Assembly (NCBI RefSeq): GCF_000411295.1 | Contig: NZ_KE150421.1 | Coordinates: 1,097,645 to 1,161,644 of the forward strand | Direction: 5' to 3' | Origin: Paenisporosarcina sp. HGH0030 | GTDB taxonomy: Bacteria > Bacillota > Bacilli > Bacillales_A > Planococcaceae | Length of the DNA stretch: 64,000 nt | Part shown: positions 35,388 through 43,879 of the stretch, piece after piece | How the letters are laid out: each line of letters opens with the position of its first letter | Position numbering within the stretch: position 1 is the first letter of the stretch | Made by a program: the position numbers and the translations under genes | The notes under the pieces: generated by a model | What the model saw: the letters and a program-made list of their open reading frames with translations, nothing else | The model's database searches: none | What the model was told of the DNA's origin: nothing

Positions 35388-35518
35388 TTATCTTCCTCCT
35401 AGTGGTTTACGATTGTTTTACGTGGTTACGTCCACGAACCGCTTTGATAGTTAACGTCCACAAATGCTAAGATGACGAATTTGCTATTTAACCGATAGCT
35501 CGAAGATGATGGACCACC

Positions 35519-35719
35519 TTACCCTTTCCTGCGAGAGCGCATGAATGTATGAGTAAACCAGTGTGAATTTTTAGTTGCTCGTTTTGGCAGGTTATACAAC
35601 ACAGGTTTCCAATCTACGAAATGCTCTTGATTAGAAAATGCAGCCGGTGTCTTCGACCTACTTAACTTGTAAAGTATCTTCAAGATAATTGCTAAAATCG
35701 CTAACTGAAAGAGAATCAA
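35519..35719 (-). CDS. Small protein with N-terminal membrane segment
   Basis: 66 aa from TTG at 35717-35719 after AAGGTGGTG. Hydrophobic residues 2-17 (ILFQLAILAIILKILY), then a basic C-terminus (TFMRSRRKG). In the head gene region; no family recognised. Moderate coding support. Confidence 0.45.
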   Translation of the reverse strand: MILFQLAILAIILKILYKLSRSKTPAAFSNQEHFVDWKPVLYNLPKRATKNSHWFTHTFMRSRRKG

Positions 35720-35748
35720 TGTCCATCACCACCTTTAAGTCAATTTGT

Positions 35749-35931
35749 TTACAGGAAACCTGAAGTGATCGTCTTGTCAAATTGTTTAATGACTTTACCG
35801 ATGTCATGTACTTTTTTTGCATCTACAGTTACATGGGTAGTAGTCGAAGTAAGCCTTTGATGTTTTAACTCTTTCAAAATATCTTTCAGGGAATTGTCAA
35901 TGGACTTCAAATACTTCTCTGTTTTATCCAC
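35749..35931 (-). CDS. Small helical protein in head operon
   Basis: 60 aa from GTG 35929-35931, five bases after AAAGGAGTGG; upstream in-frame codons to 35976 have no site. KTEKYLKSIDNSLKDILKELKHQ is a coiled coil. Function unknown. Confidence 0.6.
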   Translation of the reverse strand: MDKTEKYLKSIDNSLKDILKELKHQRLTSTTTHVTVDAKKVHDIGKVIKQFDKTITSGFL

Positions 35932-36158
35932 TTGTACCACTCCTTTCGATGAATAGCGTATACATTTTCCCCACAAAATCCTGTTCGCTTACTTTTTGTA
36001 AGTTTTCGCTATGACTACGTTTCTGACTTCATACATTTTTTATACATTTCGCATAATCACATGAATAGCTGAAAGCCTTGATACGACTTATTTCTGTAAA
36101 AACTTTTAGTTTACGTAATAAGCTATTATGGGAAGCTACGATGAATAACGTATTCAAT

Positions 36159-37166
36159 CTACTCGTATTGTTCGATCCACTTTTCATAAGTTATTGAATC
36201 TATTAGACCATCTTTTGACTGGCGCTTTTCTTGCTCCATGTACTCTGATTCATCGAACCAAGGAATGGTAGTTGTACGACAACGCACATGAAACGGATTA
36301 GCATTAATACCCGGCCGATAATCTTTAACGTTGTAAATCTCACCATCTTGCTCTCTACAAACGTTTGAAGTTTTCATATCAAGTGTTGCTAGAACCTCAT
36401 ATTTCTCTAAATCAGAATCAACATAACTGTTTTGAGCAGCTAGGCCATGAAAGAAATTAGATTCTGTTCTCACCAAGGCTTCAGCACGTGAATAAACAAC
36501 GTCGGTCTTTTCCATAATCTCTTTTGTTACTCGACTAATTGAATGACCTGAAGCAAAGCTTCTCTCAAGCGCTTTACGAACACTTGCAATTGAATCGTCT
36601 TGATGTCCCCATATACGCTTGGAGAACTCTTTTCCACTCCAATTGTAAGTAAGGAGTTCTTTAATTGTTTCATTAGTTAAGATGTCCACCGTACCTGGTA
36701 CACCAGCCATTGCAAAGTCATACATGAAATGTTGATAAGAACTCTTATACACTTCAGCCAATCCTGTATATGTGTATTCCTGCAGCCCTTTTGAGCCACC
36801 ATATAGATCTAACATGGTCATTTCTATTTTAGCGTTCAGTGCTTCAAGTCTTGAGATACGAACTCGGAAACTGATTGCCTTTAATAAATTCTCATAACGA
36901 GGGTTGCCGGAAAGCGACATTTCACGAAAACGTTTAAGGTCGACTTCATTGAATTCTTTCAGTTCCTTCGATGTAAGGTACTTCCTTGCTTCGGCTAATG
37001 TAATATGGTTGTCTGTTGAATAACGAGCATAGAACGCATCAATTTGACGAATTACATCTTGTTGAGCTTGGCGCAAACTATCATCCATTCGAGCAAGATA
37101 CTTATCAGCTATGATCTGTGATTCAATCTCACGTTGTATGGCTCGTTCTTCCCAATACTTAGGCAT
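36159..37166 (-). CDS. Minor head protein (SPP1 gp7/Mu F type)
   Basis: 335 aa. C-terminal domain has the family motif TSNVCREQDGEIYNVKDYRPGINANPFHVRCRTTTIPW, with CRxxDGxxY and HxxCR(C/T). Packaged near the portal and implicated in DNA ejection or assembly. Overlaps the portal gene by eight bases. Confidence 0.93.
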   Translation of the reverse strand: MPKYWEERAIQREIESQIIADKYLARMDDSLRQAQQDVIRQIDAFYARYSTDNHITLAEARKYLTSKELKEFNEVDLKRFREMSLSGNPRYENLLKAISFRVRISRLEALNAKIEMTMLDLYGGSKGLQEYTYTGLAEVYKSSYQHFMYDFAMAGVPGTVDILTNETIKELLTYNWSGKEFSKRIWGHQDDSIASVRKALERSFASGHSISRVTKEIMEKTDVVYSRAEALVRTESNFFHGLAAQNSYVDSDLEKYEVLATLDMKTSNVCREQDGEIYNVKDYRPGINANPFHVRCRTTTIPWFDESEYMEQEKRQSKDGLIDSITYEKWIEQYE

Positions 37167-38601
37167 CAGCCTTCACATCTTTCGCCGGGACCTTATTGAA
37201 AGTATCTTGATAACCTTCAATTTCTTTTTGTTCTTCTGCCTTTTGTTTATCAATTCGTTTTTCAACTTCATCTGTGTACCAAGGATGGTTTTCTCTAATT
37301 GTTTTATCATCGAGAATACCAACTGAATTAGAACAATCAGTGATTACTTCCGATTCATTGATGATGATGTCACGATTGAAAATGATATCCGCTGATTCTT
37401 TTGTGAAGTCTACATTTTTAGTCATAAGTAAATATTGATTCACAAACCACAAGAGATGTTCAATTGATGATTGGAATTCTGACTCTAGAATATTGCAATC
37501 CATATCCAAATCAGAATAGCGATAGCGTAAAGCTACACCAGAAGCGTTTCCTAATTCAGAATCTGTAGTATCAACACCACGACCAAATTCATAAATCGAT
37601 TTACGGTCACGATCTAATTCTTTCTCAGTTGCATCAGTTTGAGGAGTAGCCTGTAGTTTATCTACATCACCATTTTCATCAAGCTTAACTGCTCTATAAC
37701 GATTTAAATCGCTAATGAATTCACTTAAACTGACTCCGCCGTAATTCACTAATTTGTAAATGAATTGAGGTATGTCGGCTAATAAATCGGCATTTGTTGA
37801 TGCTTGAGTGTTGTAGTTATCGACTAATGACTTGATCGAATCAATTAATGGCTGCTCTTCCTCGTTGTACTTAAACGGAATTAAAGGAATACGTGTCCAT
37901 AAGAAAGGTTTATCATCGATTGTGAAGTGTTGAGTTGATTCAATACCTGCTGGCACGTCTGCAATCAGTTTCACACCATCAAAGACAAAATAGTTAATTC
38001 CATTTTCATGGTGATACTCTACCTTTTCCTGAACTTCCTTTTTCCCATTCATGTATATCGTTACTTGATACACTCTCAAGAAAGATGCAATTTCTGTATG
38101 CTCATCATCTTTCCAAAACGGCAATATCTGTTCGGAAGGAAACTTCTTGAATGATAGCAGCCCTTCCTCATCGATATAGGTATACAGATACGCAATACCT
38201 TTGTTGATGGCCTCTTTACCAGTGTTCTTTAATTTCTTCAAAAACTTGCGGTTAAAAACTTCTTTTAGCTCTTTTGCATAAGCTTCATTTTCTGTAGCAA
38301 CCGTCGGCTCTTTAGATAATAAGTAACCAATCTTCTGATCTACTAATTTCTTCGCAAATCCATGTTCTAACTTAACGTTCGATTTCCAAGAAATATCCTG
38401 CACTTTATCTCTTTGGATATCTGTTTTGTTTAGGTAATAAGCTTCCCCGGCGATCATTCCTTTGCGAACATCGCTTGCTTGCCAGTCTTTTAAATCTTTT
38501 ACTAGCATCTCATTATCAGAAATAACACCATCTACCATATTTCTTACGATGTCATTTAACTGTTCGTAATAGGGCTTTCCGAAAATGTCTACAACCGTCA
38601 T
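37159..38601 (-). CDS. Portal protein (SPP1 gp6 type)
   Basis: 480 aa. GEAYYLNKTDIQRDKVQDISWKSNVKLEHGFAKKLVDQKIGYLLSKEPTV near the N-terminus and SGVALRYRYSDLDMDCNILESEFQSSIEHLLWFVNQYL later are typical of the SPP1-like portal family. Dodecameric DNA channel at one vertex. Confidence 0.95.
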   Translation of the reverse strand: MTVVDIFGKPYYEQLNDIVRNMVDGVISDNEMLVKDLKDWQASDVRKGMIAGEAYYLNKTDIQRDKVQDISWKSNVKLEHGFAKKLVDQKIGYLLSKEPTVATENEAYAKELKEVFNRKFLKKLKNTGKEAINKGIAYLYTYIDEEGLLSFKKFPSEQILPFWKDDEHTEIASFLRVYQVTIYMNGKKEVQEKVEYHHENGINYFVFDGVKLIADVPAGIESTQHFTIDDKPFLWTRIPLIPFKYNEEEQPLIDSIKSLVDNYNTQASTNADLLADIPQFIYKLVNYGGVSLSEFISDLNRYRAVKLDENGDVDKLQATPQTDATEKELDRDRKSIYEFGRGVDTTDSELGNASGVALRYRYSDLDMDCNILESEFQSSIEHLLWFVNQYLLMTKNVDFTKESADIIFNRDIIINESEVITDCSNSVGILDDKTIRENHPWYTDEVEKRIDKQKAEEQKEIEGYQDTFNKVPAKDVKADA

Positions 38602-38610
38602 CTACTCACC

Positions 38611-39879
38611 TCATTTCAATACTGAAACAGAATTGTCGTTATAAAGTATTGTGTTTACAAAATAACGATCCGCATCCATTTGATGGTCATTCTGTTTAAC
38701 TGGTTTGTCTTCTCCACGTTCCATTGCTTTCTCATCCCATACATACGATGTAATTTCACGTAACGACTCTTTGCAGCAGTCGTTGTATTTAATTAACCCG
38801 GTACTCAATGCTGTGGCCATGTTACGAATGCCTTCTAATACATCATTCTTAGCTTTTCTTACAACCCAACCACGTTTCTTTAGCAAAATAATAAAAGAAC
38901 TTGCCGATGGATCCACGACGATTACTTTCGTCAGTCCATTTACAAATTCCTCAAGATCTTTTGCATATTCATCATCTGTTTTTTGCACTTTCTTTTTGCG
39001 AGCATCGTGGTGATACTCTTTAACTTTGTACCAGGTGCCGTCATGCAATCCCCATAAACCGAATGCCATCGGGTTTTGTGTACCATAGTCACAGGAAACG
39101 TAGTACTTCGAGTATTTCCGTTCAGTCGTTTTAACTTTATTTCTGGCTTCTTCGTACATACTGAAGATGATGCCCTCGGCCATAACCCATAAGCCCAGGA
39201 TGAACCGCTGATAAAACAGACCGCTATACATACGTTTGTAACGATTCTTTGTCTTCTCATCTAGTGAGAGGTTATCATCCATCGTAAAGTGAATGTGCAG
39301 CATCTTTTTGTCTTTTCGTTGGTCTAACCACTTCTCTTTAAACCAATGATAAGGACCAGCAGGGTTACAGTTATACCAGAACTTAGCACCCTCAACAGAA
39401 CATCGAGCGGTAGCTTGAGAAACAAATGATTCAGGCATTAATGCAACTTCATCGAAGAACATACCAGCAAGTGTTATCCCTTGAATCAAGTCTTGAGAAC
39501 CTTCATCTTTTCCGCCAAACACATAGAAATGATTGGTTTTCCCTTGGAAAGACACCGTTAACATGTTATCTGCTCGATGATCTTTTACAGTGTAACCTCT
39601 CGCCTTTAACATTCGTTTAAGAGGAGTCACTACGTTACGACGAAAGGAACCAATTGTTTTACCGGCCATCCCGAAATTTTCATCTTGGAACATCTCCATT
39701 GCCCACATAACGTAGGATAGTGACATAACAACCGTTTTACCTGCACGTACTGACCCGTCGCAAATAATACCATCTTTATCTTTATGAGGTGAATTTGGTT
39801 TCCACCACGTTAATACCTTCAGTTGCTTCTTAGAGAATGGTTTGAATTTGAATGGAGCAGGTTTACGTTTCTTGCTCAT
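38611..39879 (-). CDS. Terminase large subunit (PBSX family)
   Basis: 422 aa from ATG 39877-39879, five bases after GGAGTGG. Walker A GSVRAGKTVVM near residue 39, Walker B LAGMFFDEVAL near 142, and a C-terminal RNase H-like nuclease with YYVSCDYGTQNP and VVDPSASSF. ATP-driven packaging motor and headful nuclease. Starts inside the small-subunit gene. Confidence 0.96.
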   Translation of the reverse strand: MSKKRKPAPFKFKPFSKKQLKVLTWWKPNSPHKDKDGIICDGSVRAGKTVVMSLSYVMWAMEMFQDENFGMAGKTIGSFRRNVVTPLKRMLKARGYTVKDHRADNMLTVSFQGKTNHFYVFGGKDEGSQDLIQGITLAGMFFDEVALMPESFVSQATARCSVEGAKFWYNCNPAGPYHWFKEKWLDQRKDKKMLHIHFTMDDNLSLDEKTKNRYKRMYSGLFYQRFILGLWVMAEGIIFSMYEEARNKVKTTERKYSKYYVSCDYGTQNPMAFGLWGLHDGTWYKVKEYHHDARKKKVQKTDDEYAKDLEEFVNGLTKVIVVDPSASSFIILLKKRGWVVRKAKNDVLEGIRNMATALSTGLIKYNDCCKESLREITSYVWDEKAMERGEDKPVKQNDHQMDADRYFVNTILYNDNSVSVLK

Positions 39880-40654
39880 CATCACCACTCCAAATCTCTT
39901 CAACCTTGCCGTTTAACGCTTCTATGAAACCATCATCCTCGTATTCTTCTTCCTCATCACCACTTATTTTAGTGATTTCTGCTTTTGTTCGTACAATGCC
40001 AATTTCCATTTGCTCTAGATTCAATCGGCGCTCATCATGAACATGGGCCTGCTCATCAAACTGTTTAATCAGATTCCGAAGCTCTGCCATAGCCCGGGAC
40101 TGAACGCTTAAATAGGCATAATACTGTTCATAGGCAAAAGACACTTTGTGCGACTCGCTGCCTCCTCCTTCACCCCAGCTACTTCCTGACTCTTCTTTTA
40201 AATGATCATCGCCACTAGAAACCCACATTACTTTTTGAGCACGGATTATGGCAGTGAACTGAATAACAATCTGATCCCAAATTAAATCAATTGGATCCGC
40301 CTGTCTCACTTCATCCATTATTTCCAAAAACTCTTCTGGGAGGTGCCTCGCATAGAAACCATGTTTCAGAGCATTTGAGTTTCGTTTCGGAGGAGCTGCT
40401 TTTCTGTTACCGTTGTTCCCTTTAGCATTGTCATTACCAGAAGGAGCGCCACGTTTTTGTTTAGTAACGTTACCTTTCGCAATAGTTACGTTACCTTTCA
40501 TTTGTTCATCCCATTTGTCTTGATTCTTCCACTTACGTATTTGAGTATCAGAGACATCTAATTCAGCAGCAATATCTTTTAATAATTTCTTACCATTCGA
40601 TTGCTTATAAATTTCAAATGCCTTGTCACGGACTGGACTTCTTGCTCTTGCCAT
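39863..40654 (-). CDS. Terminase small subunit
   Basis: 263 aa. N-terminal helix-turn-helix LKDIAAELDVSDTQIRKWKNQDKW (~20-43), a basic Asn/Gly/Lys-rich linker, a central helical domain and an acidic C-terminus. Matches XtmA/YqaS-type proteins that recognise the packaging site. Confidence 0.92.
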   Translation of the reverse strand: MARARSPVRDKAFEIYKQSNGKKLLKDIAAELDVSDTQIRKWKNQDKWDEQMKGNVTIAKGNVTKQKRGAPSGNDNAKGNNGNRKAAPPKRNSNALKHGFYARHLPEEFLEIMDEVRQADPIDLIWDQIVIQFTAIIRAQKVMWVSSGDDHLKEESGSSWGEGGGSESHKVSFAYEQYYAYLSVQSRAMAELRNLIKQFDEQAHVHDERRLNLEQMEIGIVRTKAEITKISGDEEEEYEDDGFIEALNGKVEEIWSGDDEQET

Positions 40655-40708
40655 TTAATTGATCACCCACCTCCGTCATGCTAAATGCTTTTTAAGACAT
40701 AACAAAAA

Positions 40709-40731
40709 GCCACACCCCGAAGGATGTGACC
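40709..40731 (-). terminator. UUCG-loop terminator before terminase genes
   Basis: GUCACAUCC-UUCG-GGGUGUGGC with two G-U pairs, then UUUUUG on the minus strand. It follows the 56-aa gene and could gate late transcription. Confidence 0.82.
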
Positions 40732-40735
40732 AAGC

Positions 40736-40906
40736 TTAATAATTTTTTATAAATACAACTGAATTTTGAGGTGCAATAAAAATTACTTCACCTAATTCAT
40801 TGTAAAAATAATATGCATCATTTAAATATACGATTTCAGAAACATTTTGAACATCTTGTGTTGATGTACCCTCTGTTCCATAACTTACTGCTACTTTATA
40901 ATTCAC
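40736..40906 (-). CDS. Small 56-aa protein
   Basis: GTG start at 40904-40906, five bases after GGAGGTGA. Product MNYKVAVSYGTEGTSTQDVQNVSEIVYLNDAYYF... is beta-rich. Stop is just before the UUCG terminator, so this is a discrete unit. No family recognised. Confidence 0.65.
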   Translation of the reverse strand: MNYKVAVSYGTEGTSTQDVQNVSEIVYLNDAYYFYNELGEVIFIAPQNSVVFIKNY

Positions 40907-40943
40907 TTATTTCACCTCCCACTGACAATATTCGCCATTAATC

Positions 40944-40993
40944 TCAGGAAGTCCTTTAATCTAACGCTATATGAAAGGAATTTCCTGATTTTT
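40944..40993. other. Imperfect 14-bp inverted repeat
   Basis: TCAGGAA-g-TCCTTT and AAAGGA-a-TTTCCTGA enclose 16 bases, with TTTTT following on the plus strand. It lies between the divergent 56-aa and KTSC genes; operator or terminator. Confidence 0.45.
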
Positions 40994-41027
40994 GTCGAAA
41001 TGTAAACTTAAAGGAGGTGAAGTTTAA

Positions 41028-41234
41028 ATGGATATGCGATATGTCAATTCCTCAAACTTGGTGAGAGTTGGATATGATGCATCAGATCAGACACTTAGAA
41101 TTGAATTTCGAAGTGGCACTTATGACTATTTTAATGTTCCTGCTCATGTCTATTCTGGTTTATTAAATGCATCTTCTCATGGAAGTTATCATGCGCAACA
41201 TATTAAAGACGTCTACGGATATAGACGCCTCTAA
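41028..41234 (+). CDS. KTSC-domain protein
   Basis: 68 aa. VNSSNLVRVGYDASDQTLRIEFRSGTYDYFNVPAHVYSGLLNAS with a C-terminal YRRL is the KTSC domain, a short fold seen beside phage and bacterial nucleic-acid enzymes. Strong AAAGGAGGTGA site. Encoded against the late operon and overlapping the convergent BC1881-like gene by four bases. Confidence 0.85.
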   Translation: MDMRYVNSSNLVRVGYDASDQTLRIEFRSGTYDYFNVPAHVYSGLLNASSHGSYHAQHIKDVYGYRRL

Positions 41235-41392
41235 TCTTGGTTTACAATAATAATTGCCGGTCCAGTGAAATGTTGTTCTCCTTGACCGGTTGTTATTGTT
41301 ACTTTCTCGTATGGTTCAATATTCAGGTGAGCTATTCCTTCTCGCTGCAATAATTCATCTGTTATATCTTTTGTAGATTTTTCCAAAGTCAT
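41231..41392 (-). CDS. BC1881-like small phage protein
   Basis: 53 aa, ATG 41390-41392 after AAGGTGG. MTLEKSTKDITDELLQREGIAHLNIEPYEK...HFTGPAIIIVNQD resembles BC1881-family phage proteins (TGPAIIIV motif). Function unknown. Confidence 0.65.
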   Translation of the reverse strand: MTLEKSTKDITDELLQREGIAHLNIEPYEKVTITTGQGEQHFTGPAIIIVNQD

Positions 41393-41462
41393 ACCACCTT
41401 TTTCTTTTTATTATGTGTACCCTAGTAAATTTTATTCACAACTCAACTCAATACCAACAGAA

Positions 41463-41492
41463 AAAACGCCCAGACGTTTGCCCAAGCGTTTT
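41463..41492 (-). terminator. Terminator after late regulator
   Basis: AAAACGC / GCGTTTT outer stem with further internal pairing and TTTTTT on the minus strand. Confidence 0.65.
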
Positions 41493-41564
41493 ATTATTTC
41501 TTATTTTGTTTTACTAACTTAGTATAACCACCAACACCACTACCCACGCGTTACTGAATACTCC

Positions 41565-41993
41565 TTATTTAAAGAGTACCACATCATGTGTCAATGGTGC
41601 GCGCATCATTTTGTCACATTTTGCAAGGATGTTTCTAATATACCCGTCCGAGTAATTAAGTTCCTTCGCAATCTCTTTTGTTCTCATGTTTTTAACGTAA
41701 CGCATGACCGTGATTTTATGATCAAGACCAGTTAGTTTGTCTAAAGTTTTTTCATAATCTTCTTTCATTTCGTTGTAATGTTCCAAACGTTTTAAAATAC
41801 CATGTTTTTTGTTATGAAGGTGCTCAATTCGCTCGATAGCTTCTTTAGAACCAAAATTGTGAGCACCAACGCTACCTAACATGATTCCACCTTTACCGAA
41901 CCAGTAATCCATGTCTGCATCGACTCTTTCTAAATCCAATTCAATCAATTCGATTTCGGTGCAAAGGTCTAGATAGTTTAATATTGCTCTCAT
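41565..41993 (-). CDS. Late transcription regulator (ArpU/sigma-region-4-like)
   Basis: 142 aa. A helical N-terminus and the C-terminal helix-turn-helix LDHKITVMRYVKNMRTKEIAKELNYSDGYIRNILAKC (~88-125) resemble sigma-70 region 4 proteins such as ArpU and Xpf that switch on phage late genes. Placed just upstream of the packaging genes, as such activators usually are. Confidence 0.8.
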   Translation of the reverse strand: MRAILNYLDLCTEIELIELDLERVDADMDYWFGKGGIMLGSVGAHNFGSKEAIERIEHLHNKKHGILKRLEHYNEMKEDYEKTLDKLTGLDHKITVMRYVKNMRTKEIAKELNYSDGYIRNILAKCDKMMRAPLTHDVVLFK

Positions 41994-42023
41994 TTTCCTA
42001 TCCCCTTTTTATGAAATAAAAAA

Positions 42024-42060
42024 GAGGACACCAAAACAGCTATGTGCTGTTGGTGTCCTC
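42024..42060 (-). terminator. Strong terminator
   Basis: GAGGACACC / GGTGTCCTC with further pairing (ACAGC / GCTGT) then TTTTTTATTT on the minus strand, after the 227-aa membrane gene. Confidence 0.88.
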
Positions 42061-42076
42061 CTGTTTACAGGTTGGA

Positions 42077-42760
42077 CTAAAATCTATATTCAAATTCACC
42101 ATTGTCGCCAACTATTATTTCTTTTTTGTACAATAACTCGGCTAAGGCTTCGCGATACAAAATAATATGATTAGGATATTTCATCTTAAAGTAATCCTTA
42201 ATTTCATTAGTTTGATGAACAGAATTACTTAAAACAAATGCTACTATTTCATTTTTGGCTCCCGAAAATTCTTTACTATTTCTCATGTTATTAAGATTTT
42301 CATTATGCGAGAAATTATTTTTCAATAATTCTTCAACTTTTTCATAGAATTCTTCAGGTTTGTCATCTGGTTTAATACCTTTCATTAATTCATGTAAAGA
42401 ACTCAACAAAGTTAAATTTTCATTATTCATTCCTTCAATCTTCGTTAAACCTGTTTCTAACTCTTCTGAGAAACTAGAAGATTTATCAACAATTTTTTTA
42501 AGTTTTTCAATTTCTTTTTTCATATCGTACACATTTTGTTTTTGCCCAGAAACATCCCAAAGTGTAATCAGAATCGCAATTATAGCAAGTACAATCGAAA
42601 GTAAAAGACTTGCATTAGAAAGACCAGTAATTGCGGTTTTTTGATTAAAAAGTGCTAGTCCCCCTACTAAACATGAAATAGCAATTAAAAATGAAATACA
42701 GTACTTAAAATGGATCTTTAATTTAATCAAGTTAATCTCATGTGTATTATCATCGTTCAA
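42077..42760 (-). CDS. Membrane-anchored coiled-coil protein, unknown
   Basis: 227 aa. Two membrane helices (~18-37 and ~48-68), then a coiled coil (VYDMKKEIEKLKKIVDKS...) and a cytoplasmic C-terminal domain that looks like a small winged helix (NEIKDYFKMKYPNHIILYREALAELLYKKEIIV). TTG start overlapping the XtrA stop (TTGA). Possible superinfection exclusion or sensor role (inference). Confidence 0.7.
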   Translation of the reverse strand: MNDDNTHEINLIKLKIHFKYCISFLIAISCLVGGLALFNQKTAITGLSNASLLLSIVLAIIAILITLWDVSGQKQNVYDMKKEIEKLKKIVDKSSSFSEELETGLTKIEGMNNENLTLLSSLHELMKGIKPDDKPEEFYEKVEELLKNNFSHNENLNNMRNSKEFSGAKNEIVAFVLSNSVHQTNEIKDYFKMKYPNHIILYREALAELLYKKEIIVGDNGEFEYRF

Positions 42761-42954
42761 AACGCTTCCCCCTCATCCCACTTAACGCGGGTCACCTTTC
42801 CTTGATGTGTGGTAATTTTCGTTTCTGCAAAAGCTGGTAGCTCAGAGATCTTCGCTTTTCCTTCTGATACAATAATCACACAATTAACAGGTAGTTCCAT
42901 TATATCAATATTTAGAAATCCCTGGGAATCTATTTTTACATCTTTCATTCTCAT
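42757..42954 (-). CDS. XtrA/YqaO family protein
   Basis: 65 aa. NIDIMELPVNCVIIVSEGKAKISELPAFAETKITTHQGKVTRVKWDEGE is the XtrA/YqaO pattern, a small conserved protein near the middle of PBSX- and skin-type prophages. GAGGAGA precedes the ATG. Function unknown. Confidence 0.85.
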   Translation of the reverse strand: MRMKDVKIDSQGFLNIDIMELPVNCVIIVSEGKAKISELPAFAETKITTHQGKVTRVKWDEGEAF

Positions 42955-43022
42955 TATTAATTCTCCTCACAATACATTTTGTAGTACTATTTAATTAGTA
43001 AATTTTACAAGGTGGTGAAATC

Positions 43023-43253
43023 GTGGAATACACGAATATGTTTGAAGGCGTAAATTTTAATCAAATGCAATTTATCTGGCCTCTTATTATCCTTTTTGTT
43101 ACTATCATGCTTTTTGCATTTATTTATAAACTTCTGTTTCAATGGATATTGCCACGCGGAATATTTAATTTCCTTATAGGTCCAATTTGTTTATTCGGCT
43201 TTTATGTTTGGTTGATTCCAATGAATTTAGGTTTTTATGAATTCTTTAAATGA
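43023..43253 (+). CDS. Small two-helix membrane protein, plus-strand moron
   Basis: 76 aa, GTG start after AAGGTGGTGA. Hydrophobic helices at ~18-40 and ~52-68. Divergent from XtrA. No family recognised; a membrane-acting accessory protein. Confidence 0.7.
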   Translation: MEYTNMFEGVNFNQMQFIWPLIILFVTIMLFAFIYKLLFQWILPRGIFNFLIGPICLFGFYVWLIPMNLGFYEFFK

Positions 43254-43408
43254 TTCACAAGGGTGCTTTTTAGTTACCCTTGATGGAAACCTTTTCGTTG
43301 ATCTGTTCGGTCATAGTTCATTTTTCTCCTTCGATATTACAATTGACTATTATGTCGAATAAAGTAGTTATTTTCATACCTTGTTCCCTACTATTACCAT
43401 TTTTGTAA

Positions 43409-43417
43409 TGTTATAAT
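43409..43417 (+). promoter_or_regulatory. Extended -10 promoter of secreted peptide
   Basis: TGTTATAAT (TGn plus consensus TATAAT at 43412-43417), about 30 bp before the start codon; no good -35 needed for this class. Confidence 0.7.
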
Positions 43418-43448
43418 AGATTAAATATTCAGAAAGGGGGATCGTAAT

Positions 43449-43598
43449 ATGAAAATGAAAATTAAACTTTTTGTATCTGCTTTATGCCTTTCAGTAGTTT
43501 TCGTTGCACCAAGCGTATCTGCAGGCGGGTTAAGTGATACAAATTTTGGGCCTTGGACAGGATGCAGTGGAAATAAGCCTTGTTATGACAATGACTAA
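43449..43598 (+). CDS. Small secreted peptide precursor
   Basis: 49 aa, ATG eight bases after AAAGGGGG. Residues 1-25 form a classic Sec signal peptide (MKMKIKLFVSALCLSVVFV-APSVSA, cleavage after SVSA likely). The predicted mature peptide of 24 residues starts GGLSDTNFG and contains WTGCSGNKPCYDND, with two Cys that could form a disulfide. It has its own promoter and terminator, so it may be expressed from the lysogen. Not recognisable as AimP or Phr; possible signal, bacteriocin or immunity peptide. Confidence 0.75.
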   Translation: MKMKIKLFVSALCLSVVFVAPSVSAGGLSDTNFGPWTGCSGNKPCYDND

Positions 43599-43631
43599 AT
43601 TGAAGATAATTTTAATTATTAGTAGAAAGAG

Positions 43632-43661
43632 CAGCCAACGTTTTATTGGCTGTTTTCTTTT
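43632..43661 (+). terminator. Terminator of secreted-peptide gene
   Basis: CAGCCAA / TTGGCTG stem with a 7-nt loop, then TTTTCTTTTATTT. Confidence 0.85.
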
Positions 43662-43791
43662 ATTTATTGACAATCTTCACTTTATTTTCTATTTTTCTTT
43701 TATATAATTTTCTCCAATATTTCGTTTCACATAATGTGTCAACGGTGCGTATGGTTGAACTACGAATTAAACTTTACTGTACATATAACTT

Positions 43792-43856
43792 AAATTTTCC
43801 ATACAGTTGAATAATCTTTTATATTCTGGACATCTTAGTTCCTGTATGGAAAATTT
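43792..43856. repeat. 15-bp perfect inverted repeat enclosing a promoter
   Basis: AAATTTTCCATACAG (43792-43806) and CTGTATGGAAAATTT (43842-43856) are exact complements 35 bp apart. They flank the sigma-G-like promoter of the DUF3231 gene. Operator pair or terminal repeats of a small insertion. Confidence 0.75.
43808..43837 (+). promoter_or_regulatory. Sigma-G-like (forespore) promoter of DUF3231 gene
   Basis: TGAATA (43808-43813), 17 bp, CATCTTA (43831-43837) fits the B. subtilis sigma-G/F consensus (TGAATA ... CATACTA). No comparable sigma-A promoter is visible here. Confidence 0.55.
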
Positions 43857-43879
43857 TTAAGTAGTTAGGGAGTGCGATT

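Noticed and set aside
38940-39260. 106-aa minus-strand frame inside the terminase gene
   Set aside because: Out-of-frame shadow of the large terminase.
43449-43598. Secreted peptide as an arbitrium AimP signal
   Set aside because: No AimR-like TPR regulator is adjacent and the C-terminus does not look like a short arbitrium hexapeptide.
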